Shown here piece after piece: positions 33,104 through 42,171 of a stretch of DNA of 64,000 bases. Source of the stretch: Limnobacter sp. MED105 (lineage in GTDB: Bacteria; Pseudomonadota; Gammaproteobacteria; Burkholderiales; Burkholderiaceae_B); contig NZ_ABCT01000012.1 in the NCBI RefSeq assembly GCF_000170915.1, positions 1 through 64,000 on the forward strand, written 5' to 3'. Position numbers and translations under genes: made by a program. Position 1 is the first letter of the stretch. Each line of letters starts with the position of its first letter. The notes below the pieces were generated by a model that saw only the letters and a program-made list of their open reading frames with translations, was not told the origin of the DNA and searched no databases.

Positions 33104-33535
33104 ATGTCGTATTCCTTGCTGTTTGCTTCTGCCTTTCTGGCGGCCACCATTTTGCCTTTCTATTCCGAGGTGGTTTTGTTTGCCATGATTCGTGCTGGCG
33201 AACCCGCCGGCTTGTTGTTGGCTGTGGCAGCGGTGGGCAACACTCTGGGTTCGGTTGTGAACTGGGTGCTGGGGCGTTACCTGCTGCACTTTCAGCACAA
33301 AAAATGGTTTTATTTCAAACCCGAGCAGATCGAGAAAATGCAGGCCTGGTTTCAGCGCTACGGGGTTTGGAGTTTGTTATTGGCCTGGATGCCGATTGGC
33401 GGCGACCCTTTAACCCTGGTCGCCGGTATCATGCGTGTGAACTTGTGGTTGTTTATTGTGCTGGTCGGTATTGGAAAAACATTGCGCTATGTGGCGGTGA
33501 TTTATTTTTCTGAAATGTCGGTGGCCTGGTTTTAA
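33104..33535 (+). CDS. YqaA-like membrane protein (DedA/SNARE-associated family)
   Basis: Inner-membrane protein of 143 residues with three or four hydrophobic helices (about 4-25, 36-58, 90-125). It carries the YqaA pattern [19 protein letters not shown] and the DedA-type [20 protein letters not shown] re-entrant motif. DedA relatives work in lipid or polyprenyl-phosphate translocation. It starts 4 bases after the C26 gene and seems to be in the same transcript, which would fit a cell-envelope role of the amidoligase pair. Confidence 0.85.
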   Translation: MSYSLLFASAFLAATILPFYSEVVLFAMIRAGEPAGLLLAVAAVGNTLGSVVNWVLGRYLLHFQHKKWFYFKPEQIEKMQAWFQRYGVWSLLLAWMPIGGDPLTLVAGIMRVNLWLFIVLVGIGKTLRYVAVIYFSEMSVAWF

Positions 33536-33567
33536 TCAAATTCAGACAAGAAGGAAATGGTGTTGTC

Positions 33568-34278
33568 ATGAACCCGAGTGATTTGCCCAACCTGGATACC
33601 AATTGTTTCAAGCAACCTGAACGCGAACTGTTGGGAGACACGCTGCTGCACCCGCCGCGCATTCTGATTTTGTATGGCTCGTTGCGTGCGCGCTCATTCA
33701 GCCGTTTGGCGGCCGAGGAGGCTGGCCGCCTGCTGACGTTGATGGGTGCCGAGGTGCGGTTTTTCAACCCGGAAGGTTTGCCTTTGGTGGATGAAGCCAA
33801 TGAGCAACACCCCAAAGTGCAAGAACTTCGTGAGTTGGCCGACTGGTCTGAGGGCCAGGTGTGGAGTTCGCCCGAGCGCCACGGTGCCATGACTGGTGTG
33901 ATGAAAACACAAATTGACTGGTTGCCTCTGACTGGTGGTGCCAAGCGGCCCACGCAGGGCAAAACCCTGGCTGTGATGCAGGTGTGCGGTGGTTCGCAAT
34001 CGTTCAACGTGGTGAACCAGTTGCGGGTGCTGGGCAGGTGGATGCGCATGATCACCATTCCCAATCAATCTTCAATTGCCAAAGCATTCATGGAGTTTGA
34101 TGAGAACAACCGAATGAAGCCCTCGGCGTATTACAACCGCTTGGTCGATGTGATGGAGGAACTGATGAAATTCACCTTGCTGACTCGCGGCCATGCGCAA
34201 TACCTGGTCGACCGATACTCCGAGCGTGTAGAGTCTGAAGAACAATTGTCCAAACGTGTTAACCAGCGCAGCATTTAA
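33568..34278 (+). CDS. arsH: NADPH-dependent FMN reductase ArsH
   Basis: Flavoprotein of 236 residues. [21 protein letters not shown] is the ArsH/FMN phosphate loop and [21 protein letters not shown] is the conserved flavin-contact segment; [19 protein letters not shown] and [16 protein letters not shown] complete the family signature. ArsH oxidises organoarsenicals (e.g. MAs(III)) to the less toxic pentavalent form and reduces quinones or azo dyes. Usually it sits in an ars operon; here no arsR, arsB or arsC is visible. GAAGGAAA upstream supports the start. Confidence 0.94.
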   Translation: MNPSDLPNLDTNCFKQPERELLGDTLLHPPRILILYGSLRARSFSRLAAEEAGRLLTLMGAEVRFFNPEGLPLVDEANEQHPKVQELRELADWSEGQVWSSPERHGAMTGVMKTQIDWLPLTGGAKRPTQGKTLAVMQVCGGSQSFNVVNQLRVLGRWMRMITIPNQSSIAKAFMEFDENNRMKPSAYYNRLVDVMEELMKFTLLTRGHAQYLVDRYSERVESEEQLSKRVNQRSI

Positions 34279-34302
34279 CTTTGAACAGGTGAGCGCACCA
34301 CT

Positions 34303-35067
34303 GTGTTGAAAATATTGGCCTGTTTCATTTGGTTCACTTGCCTGGGCACCGCCCATGCAGGCAGTGCCACCGTGGCGGCGGCGGCCACTTTGCGCCATGC
34401 GCTGGATGAAATTTCACCTCAATTTACCAAAGCCACAGGGCACACCTTGAAGGTGGCTTATGGTTCGTCGGGTAACTTTTACAGTCAAATCAAACAGGGT
34501 GCACCGTTCGATGTGTTCCTGTCGGCCGACATGGTTTTTCCTCAAAAACTGGTCGACGAAAAACTGGCTGTAGCGCCTGCATTGCCCTATGCCGAAGGGC
34601 GTTTGGTCTTGTTGTTGCCGCGGAAAAGCCGCTTGAAACCCGATGGTACTTTGGCCGATTTGGCCGCAGCTTTGAAGGACGGTCGCCTGAGCAAGCTGGC
34701 CATTGCCAACCCCACGGTGGCGCCGTATGGCACCCGCGCGCAAGAAGCGCTGATGCATGCTGATTTGTGGGCCGGCGTGAAGCCAAGATTGGTGATTGGA
34801 GAAAACGTGGGCCAGGCCACGCAGTTTGTGGCTTCAGGTGCGGCGCAGGCCGGGCTTGTGGCCTTGTCGCTGGCGCTTGCGCCTGACTTGGCTGCACGTA
34901 CCCAATATGCCTTGGTGCCCCGTGAATGGCACCAACCTTTGGTTCAAGGCATGGTGTTGATTCAACCCGAGAATCCGGCTGCAAAAGCATTGGCCGACTA
35001 TCTAAAAACCGAGACCGCGCGGGCAGTATTGAAAAAGTATGGCTATGACGAGGTGCGTGGGCGATGA
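34303..35067 (+). CDS. modA: Molybdate-binding protein ModA
   Basis: Periplasmic molybdate-binding protein of 254 residues, starting at GTG. Signal peptide MLKILACFIWFTCLGTAHA, then AAAATLRHALDEI, GSSGNFYSQIKQGAPFDVFLSADMVFPQKL (the oxyanion-binding Ser/Asp face), and NPTVAPYGTRAQEAL. The set of ModA signature residues is complete. It overlaps modB by four bases. Molybdate uptake supports molybdenum enzymes. No ModE gene or Moco riboswitch was recognised upstream. Confidence 0.95.
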   Translation: MLKILACFIWFTCLGTAHAGSATVAAAATLRHALDEISPQFTKATGHTLKVAYGSSGNFYSQIKQGAPFDVFLSADMVFPQKLVDEKLAVAPALPYAEGRLVLLLPRKSRLKPDGTLADLAAALKDGRLSKLAIANPTVAPYGTRAQEALMHADLWAGVKPRLVIGENVGQATQFVASGAAQAGLVALSLALAPDLAARTQYALVPREWHQPLVQGMVLIQPENPAAKALADYLKTETARAVLKKYGYDEVRGR

Positions 35068-35732
35068 TGGACTGGTCCGCTTTTGCCTTGTCCATGCAGC
35101 TTGCCTTTAGCACCTTGGCTGTTTTGCTGCCATTGGGTTTGCTGGCGGGTCGCTGGTTGGCGCGCACCTCGTTCAAAGGCCGAACATGGATTGAGGCTGC
35201 CATTTTATTGCCCCTCGTGCTGCCACCCACAGTCATGGGCTATTACCTGCTGGTTGCGCTGGGTGGTGCGTCGCCAGTTGGGCAATGGCTGCAAAGCAGC
35301 TTCGGCATTTCACTCACATTTAATTTCACCGGTTTGTTGCTGGCTTCAGTCGTGTTCAATATTCCATTTATGTTGCAACCCATTCAGCGCGCATTTGAAT
35401 CCATTCCCCACAACTTGAACGAGGCAGCACAGGTGAGTGGTTTAAGTACCTGGGCCATTTTCACCAAGGTGGAATTGCCCTTGGCCTGGCCTGGAGTTTT
35501 GTCGGCCATGGTACTGACCTTTGTTCATACCTTGGGCGAGTTTGGCGTGGTGCTGATGATTGGTGGCAGCATTCCCGGTGAAACCCGAACCCTGGCCATT
35601 TCAATTTATGACAGCGTACAAAGTTTCGACTTGGACGCAGCCAACACCATGTCGCTGGCCCTGTTGATGTTCTCGCTGGTGGCGGTGGCCACTTCGCTGT
35701 GGTTGTCGGGTCGAAGAAGGCGCAAGCCATGA
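35064..35732 (+). CDS. modB: Molybdate ABC transporter permease ModB
   Basis: Inner-membrane permease of 222 residues with about five transmembrane helices. The EAA loop that contacts ModC is NLNEAAQVSGLSTWAIFTKVELPLAWPG. LPLVLPPTVMGYYLL and GEFGVVLMIGGSIPGETRTL are characteristic of ModB. The start overlaps modA (ATGA) and the stop overlaps modC (ATGA). Confidence 0.96.
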   Translation: MMDWSAFALSMQLAFSTLAVLLPLGLLAGRWLARTSFKGRTWIEAAILLPLVLPPTVMGYYLLVALGGASPVGQWLQSSFGISLTFNFTGLLLASVVFNIPFMLQPIQRAFESIPHNLNEAAQVSGLSTWAIFTKVELPLAWPGVLSAMVLTFVHTLGEFGVVLMIGGSIPGETRTLAISIYDSVQSFDLDAANTMSLALLMFSLVAVATSLWLSGRRRRKP

Positions 35733-36874
35733 CCAGCGCATTGTTTGTTGATATCGAGCAGCAAAAACCGATGCCACTGCGTGCAGGTTTTTCTTGCGAG
35801 GCTGGGCAGCTACTGGCCTTGGTGGGGCCTTCCGGGGCAGGGAAGTCGTCTATTCTGCGTGTGCTGGCAGGCTTGATGAAACCTGCAACTGGCCGCATTG
35901 AAGTGGGCGGGCAGGTTTGGCTTGATACCGCGAAAGGAATTTTTCAAACACCGCAGCAGCGTCGGGTGGGTTTGGTGTTTCAAAACTATGCCCTGATGCC
36001 GCACCTGAGCGCCGCCGCCAATGTGGCACTGGCCTTGCAGCACTTGCCCAAAGGCGATCAGATCATCGAGGCGGTGCAGTGGCTCAAGCGCGTGCGATTG
36101 ACTGCAGACGAAGCCATGCGAAAACCAGCTCAATTGTCGGGTGGTCAACAGCAACGCGTGGCCCTGGCCCGTGCACTGGCCCGTCAACCTCATTTGTTGT
36201 TGCTGGATGAGCCCTTTTCTGCGGTCGATCAAATGAATCGCGAGGGCCTGTACCGTTTGCTGGCTGAACTGCGGGCCGATCTGAATATCCCGATTGTGCT
36301 GGTCACCCACGATCTGAATGAAGCCCGCATGTTGTGCGACAAACTGGTGGTGCTGGACCAGGGGCAGGTGCTGCAGGAGGGCCCAGCCTTTGATGTACAC
36401 CGCAGACCTCGCAACTCCAGGGTGGCCGACTTTGTGGGCATTCAAAACCGGTTTCATGGAGCCTGGCTTGGGCCTGGCCAAGAGGCCGGCGTGGGGCATT
36501 TGCTTTGGACCCGCGCGCTGGATACCCAGCAAGCAACTGCCTCCAACGGCTTTCAGCTACGGGTGAGAGACAAAGGAAAAATTCCGCCCGGTTTTCCGGT
36601 GAACTGGGTGGTGCATGCCGATGGCTTGACTTTGAAGCCTGCCGCCTACAATTTGCAGCGCGACGGTTTTGTGGTGTTGCCTGTGCATGTAGAAGCGCAC
36701 CGCGATTTGGGTGAGCTCAGCCTGATTGATTTGACCATGGATGTTGCACCGTTCGAGACGCTGAAAATGGCGGTGCCCGGGGCGCAGCGTTTGGGGCTGA
36801 AAAAAGGCGAACCCTGTGTGATCGAAATGGACTTGGCATTAATACACATCATGCCGAAAAAACACCGACAGTAA
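35729..36874 (+). CDS. modC: Molybdate ABC transporter ATPase ModC
   Basis: ATP-binding subunit of 381 residues. Walker A GPSGAGKSS, Q-loop VFQNYALMPHL, signature LSGGQQQRVALARAL, Walker B LLLLDEPF, and H-loop VLVTHDLNEA are present. A C-terminal extension (about 260-380) is a TOBE/MOP-like regulatory domain that may bind molybdate. It completes modABC as one operon with coupled starts. Confidence 0.95.
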   Translation: MTSALFVDIEQQKPMPLRAGFSCEAGQLLALVGPSGAGKSSILRVLAGLMKPATGRIEVGGQVWLDTAKGIFQTPQQRRVGLVFQNYALMPHLSAAANVALALQHLPKGDQIIEAVQWLKRVRLTADEAMRKPAQLSGGQQQRVALARALARQPHLLLLDEPFSAVDQMNREGLYRLLAELRADLNIPIVLVTHDLNEARMLCDKLVVLDQGQVLQEGPAFDVHRRPRNSRVADFVGIQNRFHGAWLGPGQEAGVGHLLWTRALDTQQATASNGFQLRVRDKGKIPPGFPVNWVVHADGLTLKPAAYNLQRDGFVVLPVHVEAHRDLGELSLIDLTMDVAPFETLKMAVPGAQRLGLKKGEPCVIEMDLALIHIMPKKHRQ

Positions 36875-36995
36875 TAAATGGCAAGAGTGCTTAAGTAAAG
36901 TACGAAATAAAGTAAGTAACTGATTTACAAGGTGAATCTGAAAGTGTTGGCTTGAAGTATGAAGGTTTGGAGACAATTCAAACTTACAAAAAAAT

Positions 36996-39593
36996 ATGAG
37001 CAAAACACTTCAAACCGCGCTTGCGCTCAGCACGCTTGCGCTTCTCGCCGGGTGCCTGGGTGGCAACGATTCCAGCTCAGTGGCTGGGGGCGATGGCCCC
37101 ACCGTAACCAACCCCAATGAAGAAACCCCGGTCGATCTGGAGCCGGGTGATGGCATTCGGGTTTTATCAAATCGCGCCGACTTGATCAGCGACGGCAACG
37201 CCCTGATTGAGATTACTGCCGAAGACCCCACTAACCTGCAGAACGTGAAGGTGATGCTGGGCACAGTGGATGTCAGTGACCAGTTTGCGCTACGCGACAA
37301 TGGCCGTTACATGGGGCGCATTCAAGGCTTGGCCTTGGGTGAAAACCGCATCATGGCGGTGTTGAAAAACACAGGTCGAATTGTGACCACGATCACGAAT
37401 CACCCCAACGGTGGGCCCGTATTCTCTGGGCCGCAAGTACAACCTTGGACTTGCACCAACGAGGGTTTCATAGATGCCCAGTGCAATCAGCCGGCAGTTT
37501 TTAGTTTTTCATACCTGCCCGCCAACAAGCTGCAACACGTGCTGACCAATTCGAACTTTCAGGAACAGGAATTTGCGCCCACCTTCCTGCCTTACGATCC
37601 AGAAAACCCACCGCCTGCCGGTGAAATTGCCATGACCACCACCGACAATGGTGTGACTGTGCCTTTCATCATCCGTACGGAACGGGGTGTGCAGAACCGT
37701 GATCGCTATCAAATTCGCACCCTGTTCAATCCCTCTGAAGACTGGCAGCCCTGGAAACCCCAGGCACAGTGGAATGGCAAGGTGCTGATTCACCATGGCG
37801 GCAATGTGGGCGTAACCTACGGCCCGGGCAACCCGCCCAACGGCGACATTTCGGGCACAGCACCGGATGGTGCCGAGTTTTTGCTGGGCGACAGCATTAC
37901 TGTGGCCTTGGGTCGCGGCTTTATTGCCACGTCTACAGCCTTGGCCAATTTGGGCCACAACGTAAACCTGGTGACGGCTGCAGAATCGCTGATGATGGTG
38001 AAAGAACGCATTGTTGAACAGTACGGCGAAATCCGCTACACCATGGGCACCGGTTGCTCGGGTGGCGCCATTGCCCAGCAACACATTGCCAATGCTTACC
38101 CCGGTATTTATCAGGGCATTATTGTGCAGTGTTCATACCCGGATGTATGGACCACGGCCTCACAGTTTGCCGATTACAACTTGTTGAATTCCTACTTTGG
38201 CAATCGCTATCCCGGCGTGAATGAAGCTGAAAATGCCAATCAGTTTCCCAACTTCAACCCCAACTTTTTGCCCTACGTGCAGTGGAGTGCAGTGTACGGT
38301 CACTTGCCGGTGAACCCTGTGTTGTCGGACAACGCGTTTTTCCCCAAGGCCTATCCGTTCGCAGACAACTGCCGTGGCCTGAATGGGGCCGCTACGCCTT
38401 ATGACCCAGTGAACAATCCGGGCGGGCTGCGCTGTGGCTTGATCGACTACATGAGCACCCAGTTTGGTTTTAGAACACCCGATGTATGGAGTGCCAACGA
38501 AAAGAAAATTGGCCGAGGTTTTGGCGGTATTCCGCTGGACAATGTGGGCGTGCAATATGGCCTGGGCGCGCTTCAGCAAGGCACCATCACTGCGGATCAG
38601 TTTCTGGATTTGAACCGCAATATCGGTGGTTTTGATGTCGACATTCAGCGTGTGGCCACGCGCACCGTGGCAGATCCCCTGGCTTTGACCAACTCCTATA
38701 AAACAGGTGCGGTCAACACGGCAGAGCATTTAAGCAACATCCCGATTATTGACTTGCGTGGTCCCGACCCCGGTATTGCGCACGATGCATTTCACAGCTG
38801 GCAGATGCGCGCCCGCTTGAATGCCACACAGGGGCATTTCGACAACCATGTGATTTGGTTCGGGCAATTGGTACTTGCGGGCGACTCTACCTACAGTACG
38901 GAAGCCTTGCTGGTGATGGACCGTTGGCTAAGCCAGATCGAGGCGGATGACAGCAACAAGCCTTTGCCAGAAAAAGTAGTGGCCAACAAGCCAGCGTCTG
39001 CACGTGACAAATGCCTGTCTGCACAAAGCATTTATGCCGATGACGGCCCCTTCGTACCGCTGACTGGCAATTTGTTTTACCCGGAGCCAATTTTGCCAAT
39101 GGCCAATTCAAGCAGTATTCCAAAGCCACCACCTGAAGCAGGTCAAATATTTGACCAGTTGAGCAATCAAGTGTGTGGCCTGGATTTCTCGGCCGTGGAT
39201 TCCACAGGCATGTCAGCCCAGTTGACTGGCCCGATTGCTGAATTGCAACACGTGCTGGTGCAAACCCGCTTTGGCACACCCCGCACCGTGGCGGGCGACG
39301 ACATTCGCACACTTACCAACAAGTGTGTGTTAAAGCCGGTTGACCCTGCAGACTACGCCGGTGTGGTGTCGATTACCGATGCTGCGGCTTTCGTGGCACA
39401 GGTGAAGGAAATTTTCCCGCAGGGCGTGTGCGATTACAGCAAGCCCGGCGTGGGCACGCAATCCACACAGACCTGGCTGCGCTACGGCACTGCCACCGAG
39501 AAGTTGATTGGGGGAACACCGTTGCCAGCCAAGCCAGCCAATTCAAGGCAGGGTTGGGCAGCACCCGCTTTTAGGAGTGTTAATTCACAGTAA
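36996..39593 (+). CDS. DUF6351 lipoprotein, alpha/beta-hydrolase-like
   Basis: Large lipoprotein of 865 residues, signal MSKTLQTALALSTLALLAGC (lipobox LAGC) and a Gly/Ser linker. The body matches DUF6351: GTGCSGGAIAQQHIANAYPG resembles the nucleophile elbow of tannase/feruloyl esterase or PHB depolymerase-like hydrolases (GCSGG), and GHLPVNPVLSD, HDAFHSWQMRARLNATQGHFDNHVIW (candidate Asp/His) are conserved. Its N-terminal region (about 50-110) looks like a beta-sandwich. It is a secreted, cell-surface hydrolase by inference, in a genome stretch with several lipases. The upstream 121 bases are AT-rich with no obvious operator. Confidence 0.75.
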   Translation: MSKTLQTALALSTLALLAGCLGGNDSSSVAGGDGPTVTNPNEETPVDLEPGDGIRVLSNRADLISDGNALIEITAEDPTNLQNVKVMLGTVDVSDQFALRDNGRYMGRIQGLALGENRIMAVLKNTGRIVTTITNHPNGGPVFSGPQVQPWTCTNEGFIDAQCNQPAVFSFSYLPANKLQHVLTNSNFQEQEFAPTFLPYDPENPPPAGEIAMTTTDNGVTVPFIIRTERGVQNRDRYQIRTLFNPSEDWQPWKPQAQWNGKVLIHHGGNVGVTYGPGNPPNGDISGTAPDGAEFLLGDSITVALGRGFIATSTALANLGHNVNLVTAAESLMMVKERIVEQYGEIRYTMGTGCSGGAIAQQHIANAYPGIYQGIIVQCSYPDVWTTASQFADYNLLNSYFGNRYPGVNEAENANQFPNFNPNFLPYVQWSAVYGHLPVNPVLSDNAFFPKAYPFADNCRGLNGAATPYDPVNNPGGLRCGLIDYMSTQFGFRTPDVWSANEKKIGRGFGGIPLDNVGVQYGLGALQQGTITADQFLDLNRNIGGFDVDIQRVATRTVADPLALTNSYKTGAVNTAEHLSNIPIIDLRGPDPGIAHDAFHSWQMRARLNATQGHFDNHVIWFGQLVLAGDSTYSTEALLVMDRWLSQIEADDSNKPLPEKVVANKPASARDKCLSAQSIYADDGPFVPLTGNLFYPEPILPMANSSSIPKPPPEAGQIFDQLSNQVCGLDFSAVDSTGMSAQLTGPIAELQHVLVQTRFGTPRTVAGDDIRTLTNKCVLKPVDPADYAGVVSITDAAAFVAQVKEIFPQGVCDYSKPGVGTQSTQTWLRYGTATEKLIGGTPLPAKPANSRQGWAAPAFRSVNSQ

Positions 39594-39620
39594 TTAATCA
39601 TTTATCAATTGAACGAATAG

Positions 39621-39658
39621 AGGGGGCTTTGCCATGGTAATGCCCCCTTCTTTTTTTT
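39621..39658 (+). terminator. Rho-independent terminator after DUF6351 gene
   Basis: AGGGGGC pairs with GCCCCCT (39621-39627 and 39642-39648) and a run of T residues follows. The loop contains the first in-frame ATG (39634) of the histidine kinase ORF. Confidence 0.8.
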
Positions 39659-41274
39659 CCCGATCGGGCACACTGGGTCTATTCAATCCAGTGAATCCGC
39701 TCCCCTTGAACTCTGAAAAAATAACTCCCGACGTGTTGGAGCACAGCCCCGTTGGCTTGATGCAGATTGATCATGCCGGGCGAATTCTTTCCCTGAATTC
39801 GTATTGCGCTGAAATTTTCGGTTACTCGGTGGTCGAGTTGCTGGATCAGCCTTTTGAAATGCTGTTGCCACCAGAGTTGAGAAACGGGCATTCCAGCCTG
39901 TTTCAGGAATTCATGCAGTCGTCCACGGGGCGGATGATGGGGCAGGGTACCGGGCAGAAATATTTTCCCGCCCATCACAAAGCTGGGCATGAAATTTCTG
40001 TACAAATTGGCTTGAACGTTAATCGCGAAGCCGAAACACCGATTGTCATTCTTGCGATAGTGGATGTGACCGACAAGGCCAAGCTGCTGAATGAACTGAA
40101 GCATGGCAATGAGCGTTTGCGTCACAAAACCAAAGAACTGATGCAAGTGGTGCGGCAGCAGAATCACTTTTTGAATGTGGTCAGCCACGAACTGCGCACC
40201 CCCTTGAACAATTCACTTGAGATGCTGAACCAGTTGTCGGCCACTCGACTGGACGAGGATCAAGCGGAGTTGTTTCAAGACCTGGACAAAGCCAATATTG
40301 ATGTAACCCGCAGCGTAAAAATGTTGATGGATTACGCCGACAGCATGTTGGGCGAGCTTCAGCTGGACGAAGAAGCGTTTGATTTGCGCGCCCTTTGGCT
40401 GGACCGCTTGCGGTTGGTGCAACGCGCGCATCCCGGGCAAATTCACCTGCTGGACATTCATGAGGAATTCGATTTTGACCCTTTGGTGTTGGGTGACAAA
40501 GTGCGCATTGGTCGCATGATGCACGGTTTGATCGACAATGCCATGAAGTTTTCAGATGCCCACCAAATCAAAGTGCACATTGCATTCAAGGCCGAGCCGA
40601 TCGCGGAACTTTATTTCGAGGTCAGCGATGATGGAATTGGCATGGCCGATTCACTGATCCAGTCGATCGGTCAACCGTTTGCCAACCAATCCGTGCGCCG
40701 CAACCGCGGGGGCGGTGGTATGGGGGTGGGTTTTTATCTCACCCACAAGTACCTTGAAATGATGCATGGGCAGTTTGCATTGAAAAGCCGACAGGGCGAA
40801 GGCACTTGCAGCAGCATTCAGCTGCCGCTTAACTTGCTGGGCAGGGCCAGTGCGCAGGCTGTGTCGGCCGACCGGGCCGAAGGCGAATTGCCTTTGAGTA
40901 ATCTGAAGCTTTTACTGGTGGAGGACGACCCCACCGTGGCGAAGATTAATGCCATTCGACTTCGCAAGCTGGGCGCCCATGTGGTGGTGGCTGGGAACGG
41001 TCAAGTGGCCGTTGAAATGCTTCAGGACAAAAGCGTGGACATTGCCGCAATCCTGATGGATTTACACATGCCGGTCATGGATGGGTTCAGTGCCACACGC
41101 CATATTCGCGACATGGTGGAGTATGTAAAAATTCCAATTGTGGCGGTGACCGCTGGTTCGCGTTTGGCTGAATATGCACGCGCCATGGCGGCGGGTATTG
41201 ATGCCTTTTATTCCAAACCTTTTGAGCCCAACGTGCTGGTTCAATACTTCAAGGCGCGTGGTGTGATTCGCTAG
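39634..41274 (+). CDS. PAS-containing hybrid sensor histidine kinase/response regulator
   Basis: Signalling protein of 546 residues, no membrane helix, so probably soluble. PAS domain at about 33-150 (VLEHSPVGLMQIDHAGRIL), HisKA with phospho-accepting His185 in NVVSHELRTPLNN, HATPase_c with N box GLIDNAMKFSD, G1 SDDGIGMA and G2 GGGMGVGFYL, then a receiver (about 422-540) with LLVEDDP, phospho-Asp in LMDLHMPVMDG and SKPF. The ATG at 39634 lies in the loop of the preceding terminator; a GTG at 39691 or TTG at 39706, just before the PAS domain, are alternatives. Ligand unknown. No separate response regulator gene is adjacent. Confidence 0.85.
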   Translation: MVMPPSFFSRSGTLGLFNPVNPLPLNSEKITPDVLEHSPVGLMQIDHAGRILSLNSYCAEIFGYSVVELLDQPFEMLLPPELRNGHSSLFQEFMQSSTGRMMGQGTGQKYFPAHHKAGHEISVQIGLNVNREAETPIVILAIVDVTDKAKLLNELKHGNERLRHKTKELMQVVRQQNHFLNVVSHELRTPLNNSLEMLNQLSATRLDEDQAELFQDLDKANIDVTRSVKMLMDYADSMLGELQLDEEAFDLRALWLDRLRLVQRAHPGQIHLLDIHEEFDFDPLVLGDKVRIGRMMHGLIDNAMKFSDAHQIKVHIAFKAEPIAELYFEVSDDGIGMADSLIQSIGQPFANQSVRRNRGGGGMGVGFYLTHKYLEMMHGQFALKSRQGEGTCSSIQLPLNLLGRASAQAVSADRAEGELPLSNLKLLLVEDDPTVAKINAIRLRKLGAHVVVAGNGQVAVEMLQDKSVDIAAILMDLHMPVMDGFSATRHIRDMVEYVKIPIVAVTAGSRLAEYARAMAAGIDAFYSKPFEPNVLVQYFKARGVIR

Positions 41275-41279
41275 TACAA

Positions 41280-41293
41280 TGTAATTTTATTAC
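41280..41293. promoter_or_regulatory. HexR-type operator
   Basis: TGTAATTTTATTAC matches the proteobacterial HexR site TGTAAT-www-ATTACA except for the last A. It lies immediately upstream of the hexR start at 41317, consistent with autoregulation. Confidence 0.6.
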
Positions 41294-41316
41294 TTCGGGT
41301 TTGCCCCGGCGTGTGC

Positions 41317-42171
41317 ATGAATTTACTTGACCGAATCCGCATGGAGCTGGAGCAGTTTTCCGGTGCCGAACAGGCCGTGGCCCAGCTGGTATTAAAAGAT
41401 CCCAGTGGTTTCCAGAAAATGCCTGTGACTGAACTGGCCAAACGCGCAGGTGTCAGCAGTCCGTCGGTGGTGCGGTTTTGCCGATCGCTGGGTTACGAGG
41501 GGCTGAGTGATTTCAAATTGAAACTGGCCGCCAGTTTGAATGCAGGGGTACCGTTCATTCACCAATCGGTGAAAGCAGGTGACAGTGGTGAAACCCTGAT
41601 TCAAAAAGTACTGGATAACGCCATTCACACACTGCGCACTTTCCGCAATACAGCCCCGGCCAAACCCATCGACAAAGCCACGCAGTTGCTTGCAAAAACA
41701 ATTGAAAAAAAAGGTCGGCTTGTTTTCTATGGGGTGGGCAATTCGGGGTTTGTGGCGCTGGATGCAGAGCACAAGTTTTTCCGCATGGGTTGTACAGCGC
41801 ATGCTTACTCCGATGGGCATTTGCAGATCATGGCTGCATCCATGTTGAACAAAGCCGATTGCCTCATCATTATTTCAAATTCAGGCCGCAGTCAGGATTT
41901 ACTCGACGCCACGCAAATTGCCCGCGCAGCGGGTGCAAGTACCATTGCCATCACAGCGTCGGGTTCGCCTTTGGCCCAAGCGGTACAGGTGCATATTCCT
42001 GCAGATCATGGTGAATACTACGAGCAGTACAGCCCCATGGTGTCGCGCTTGTTGCACCTTTGTGTTGTGGATGTGCTGGCTACGCAAGTGGCGATGCGGC
42101 TGGGCGATTCAGTTCAGAAAAACATGGCGCGCTTGAAGAAAAACCTGATCGACAGCCGTTACACCAAGTGA
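41317..42171 (+). CDS. hexR: RpiR-family regulator HexR
   Basis: Regulator of 284 residues. N-terminal RpiR helix-turn-helix (about 1-77, with VTELAKRAGVSSPSVVRFCRSLGY) and C-terminal SIS sugar-phosphate domain (about 125-260, with FYGVGNSGFVALDAEHKFFRMG and IISNSGRSQDLLDATQIA). The SIS segment closely resembles HexR of Pseudomonas, which senses KDPG and represses the Entner-Doudoroff genes. The HexR-type box directly upstream supports this. GTG at 41311 is an alternative start. The expected zwf/edd neighbours are not in the window, but pgi and a lactonase are 0-2 kb downstream. Confidence 0.85.
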   Translation: MNLLDRIRMELEQFSGAEQAVAQLVLKDPSGFQKMPVTELAKRAGVSSPSVVRFCRSLGYEGLSDFKLKLAASLNAGVPFIHQSVKAGDSGETLIQKVLDNAIHTLRTFRNTAPAKPIDKATQLLAKTIEKKGRLVFYGVGNSGFVALDAEHKFFRMGCTAHAYSDGHLQIMAASMLNKADCLIIISNSGRSQDLLDATQIARAAGASTIAITASGSPLAQAVQVHIPADHGEYYEQYSPMVSRLLHLCVVDVLATQVAMRLGDSVQKNMARLKKNLIDSRYTK

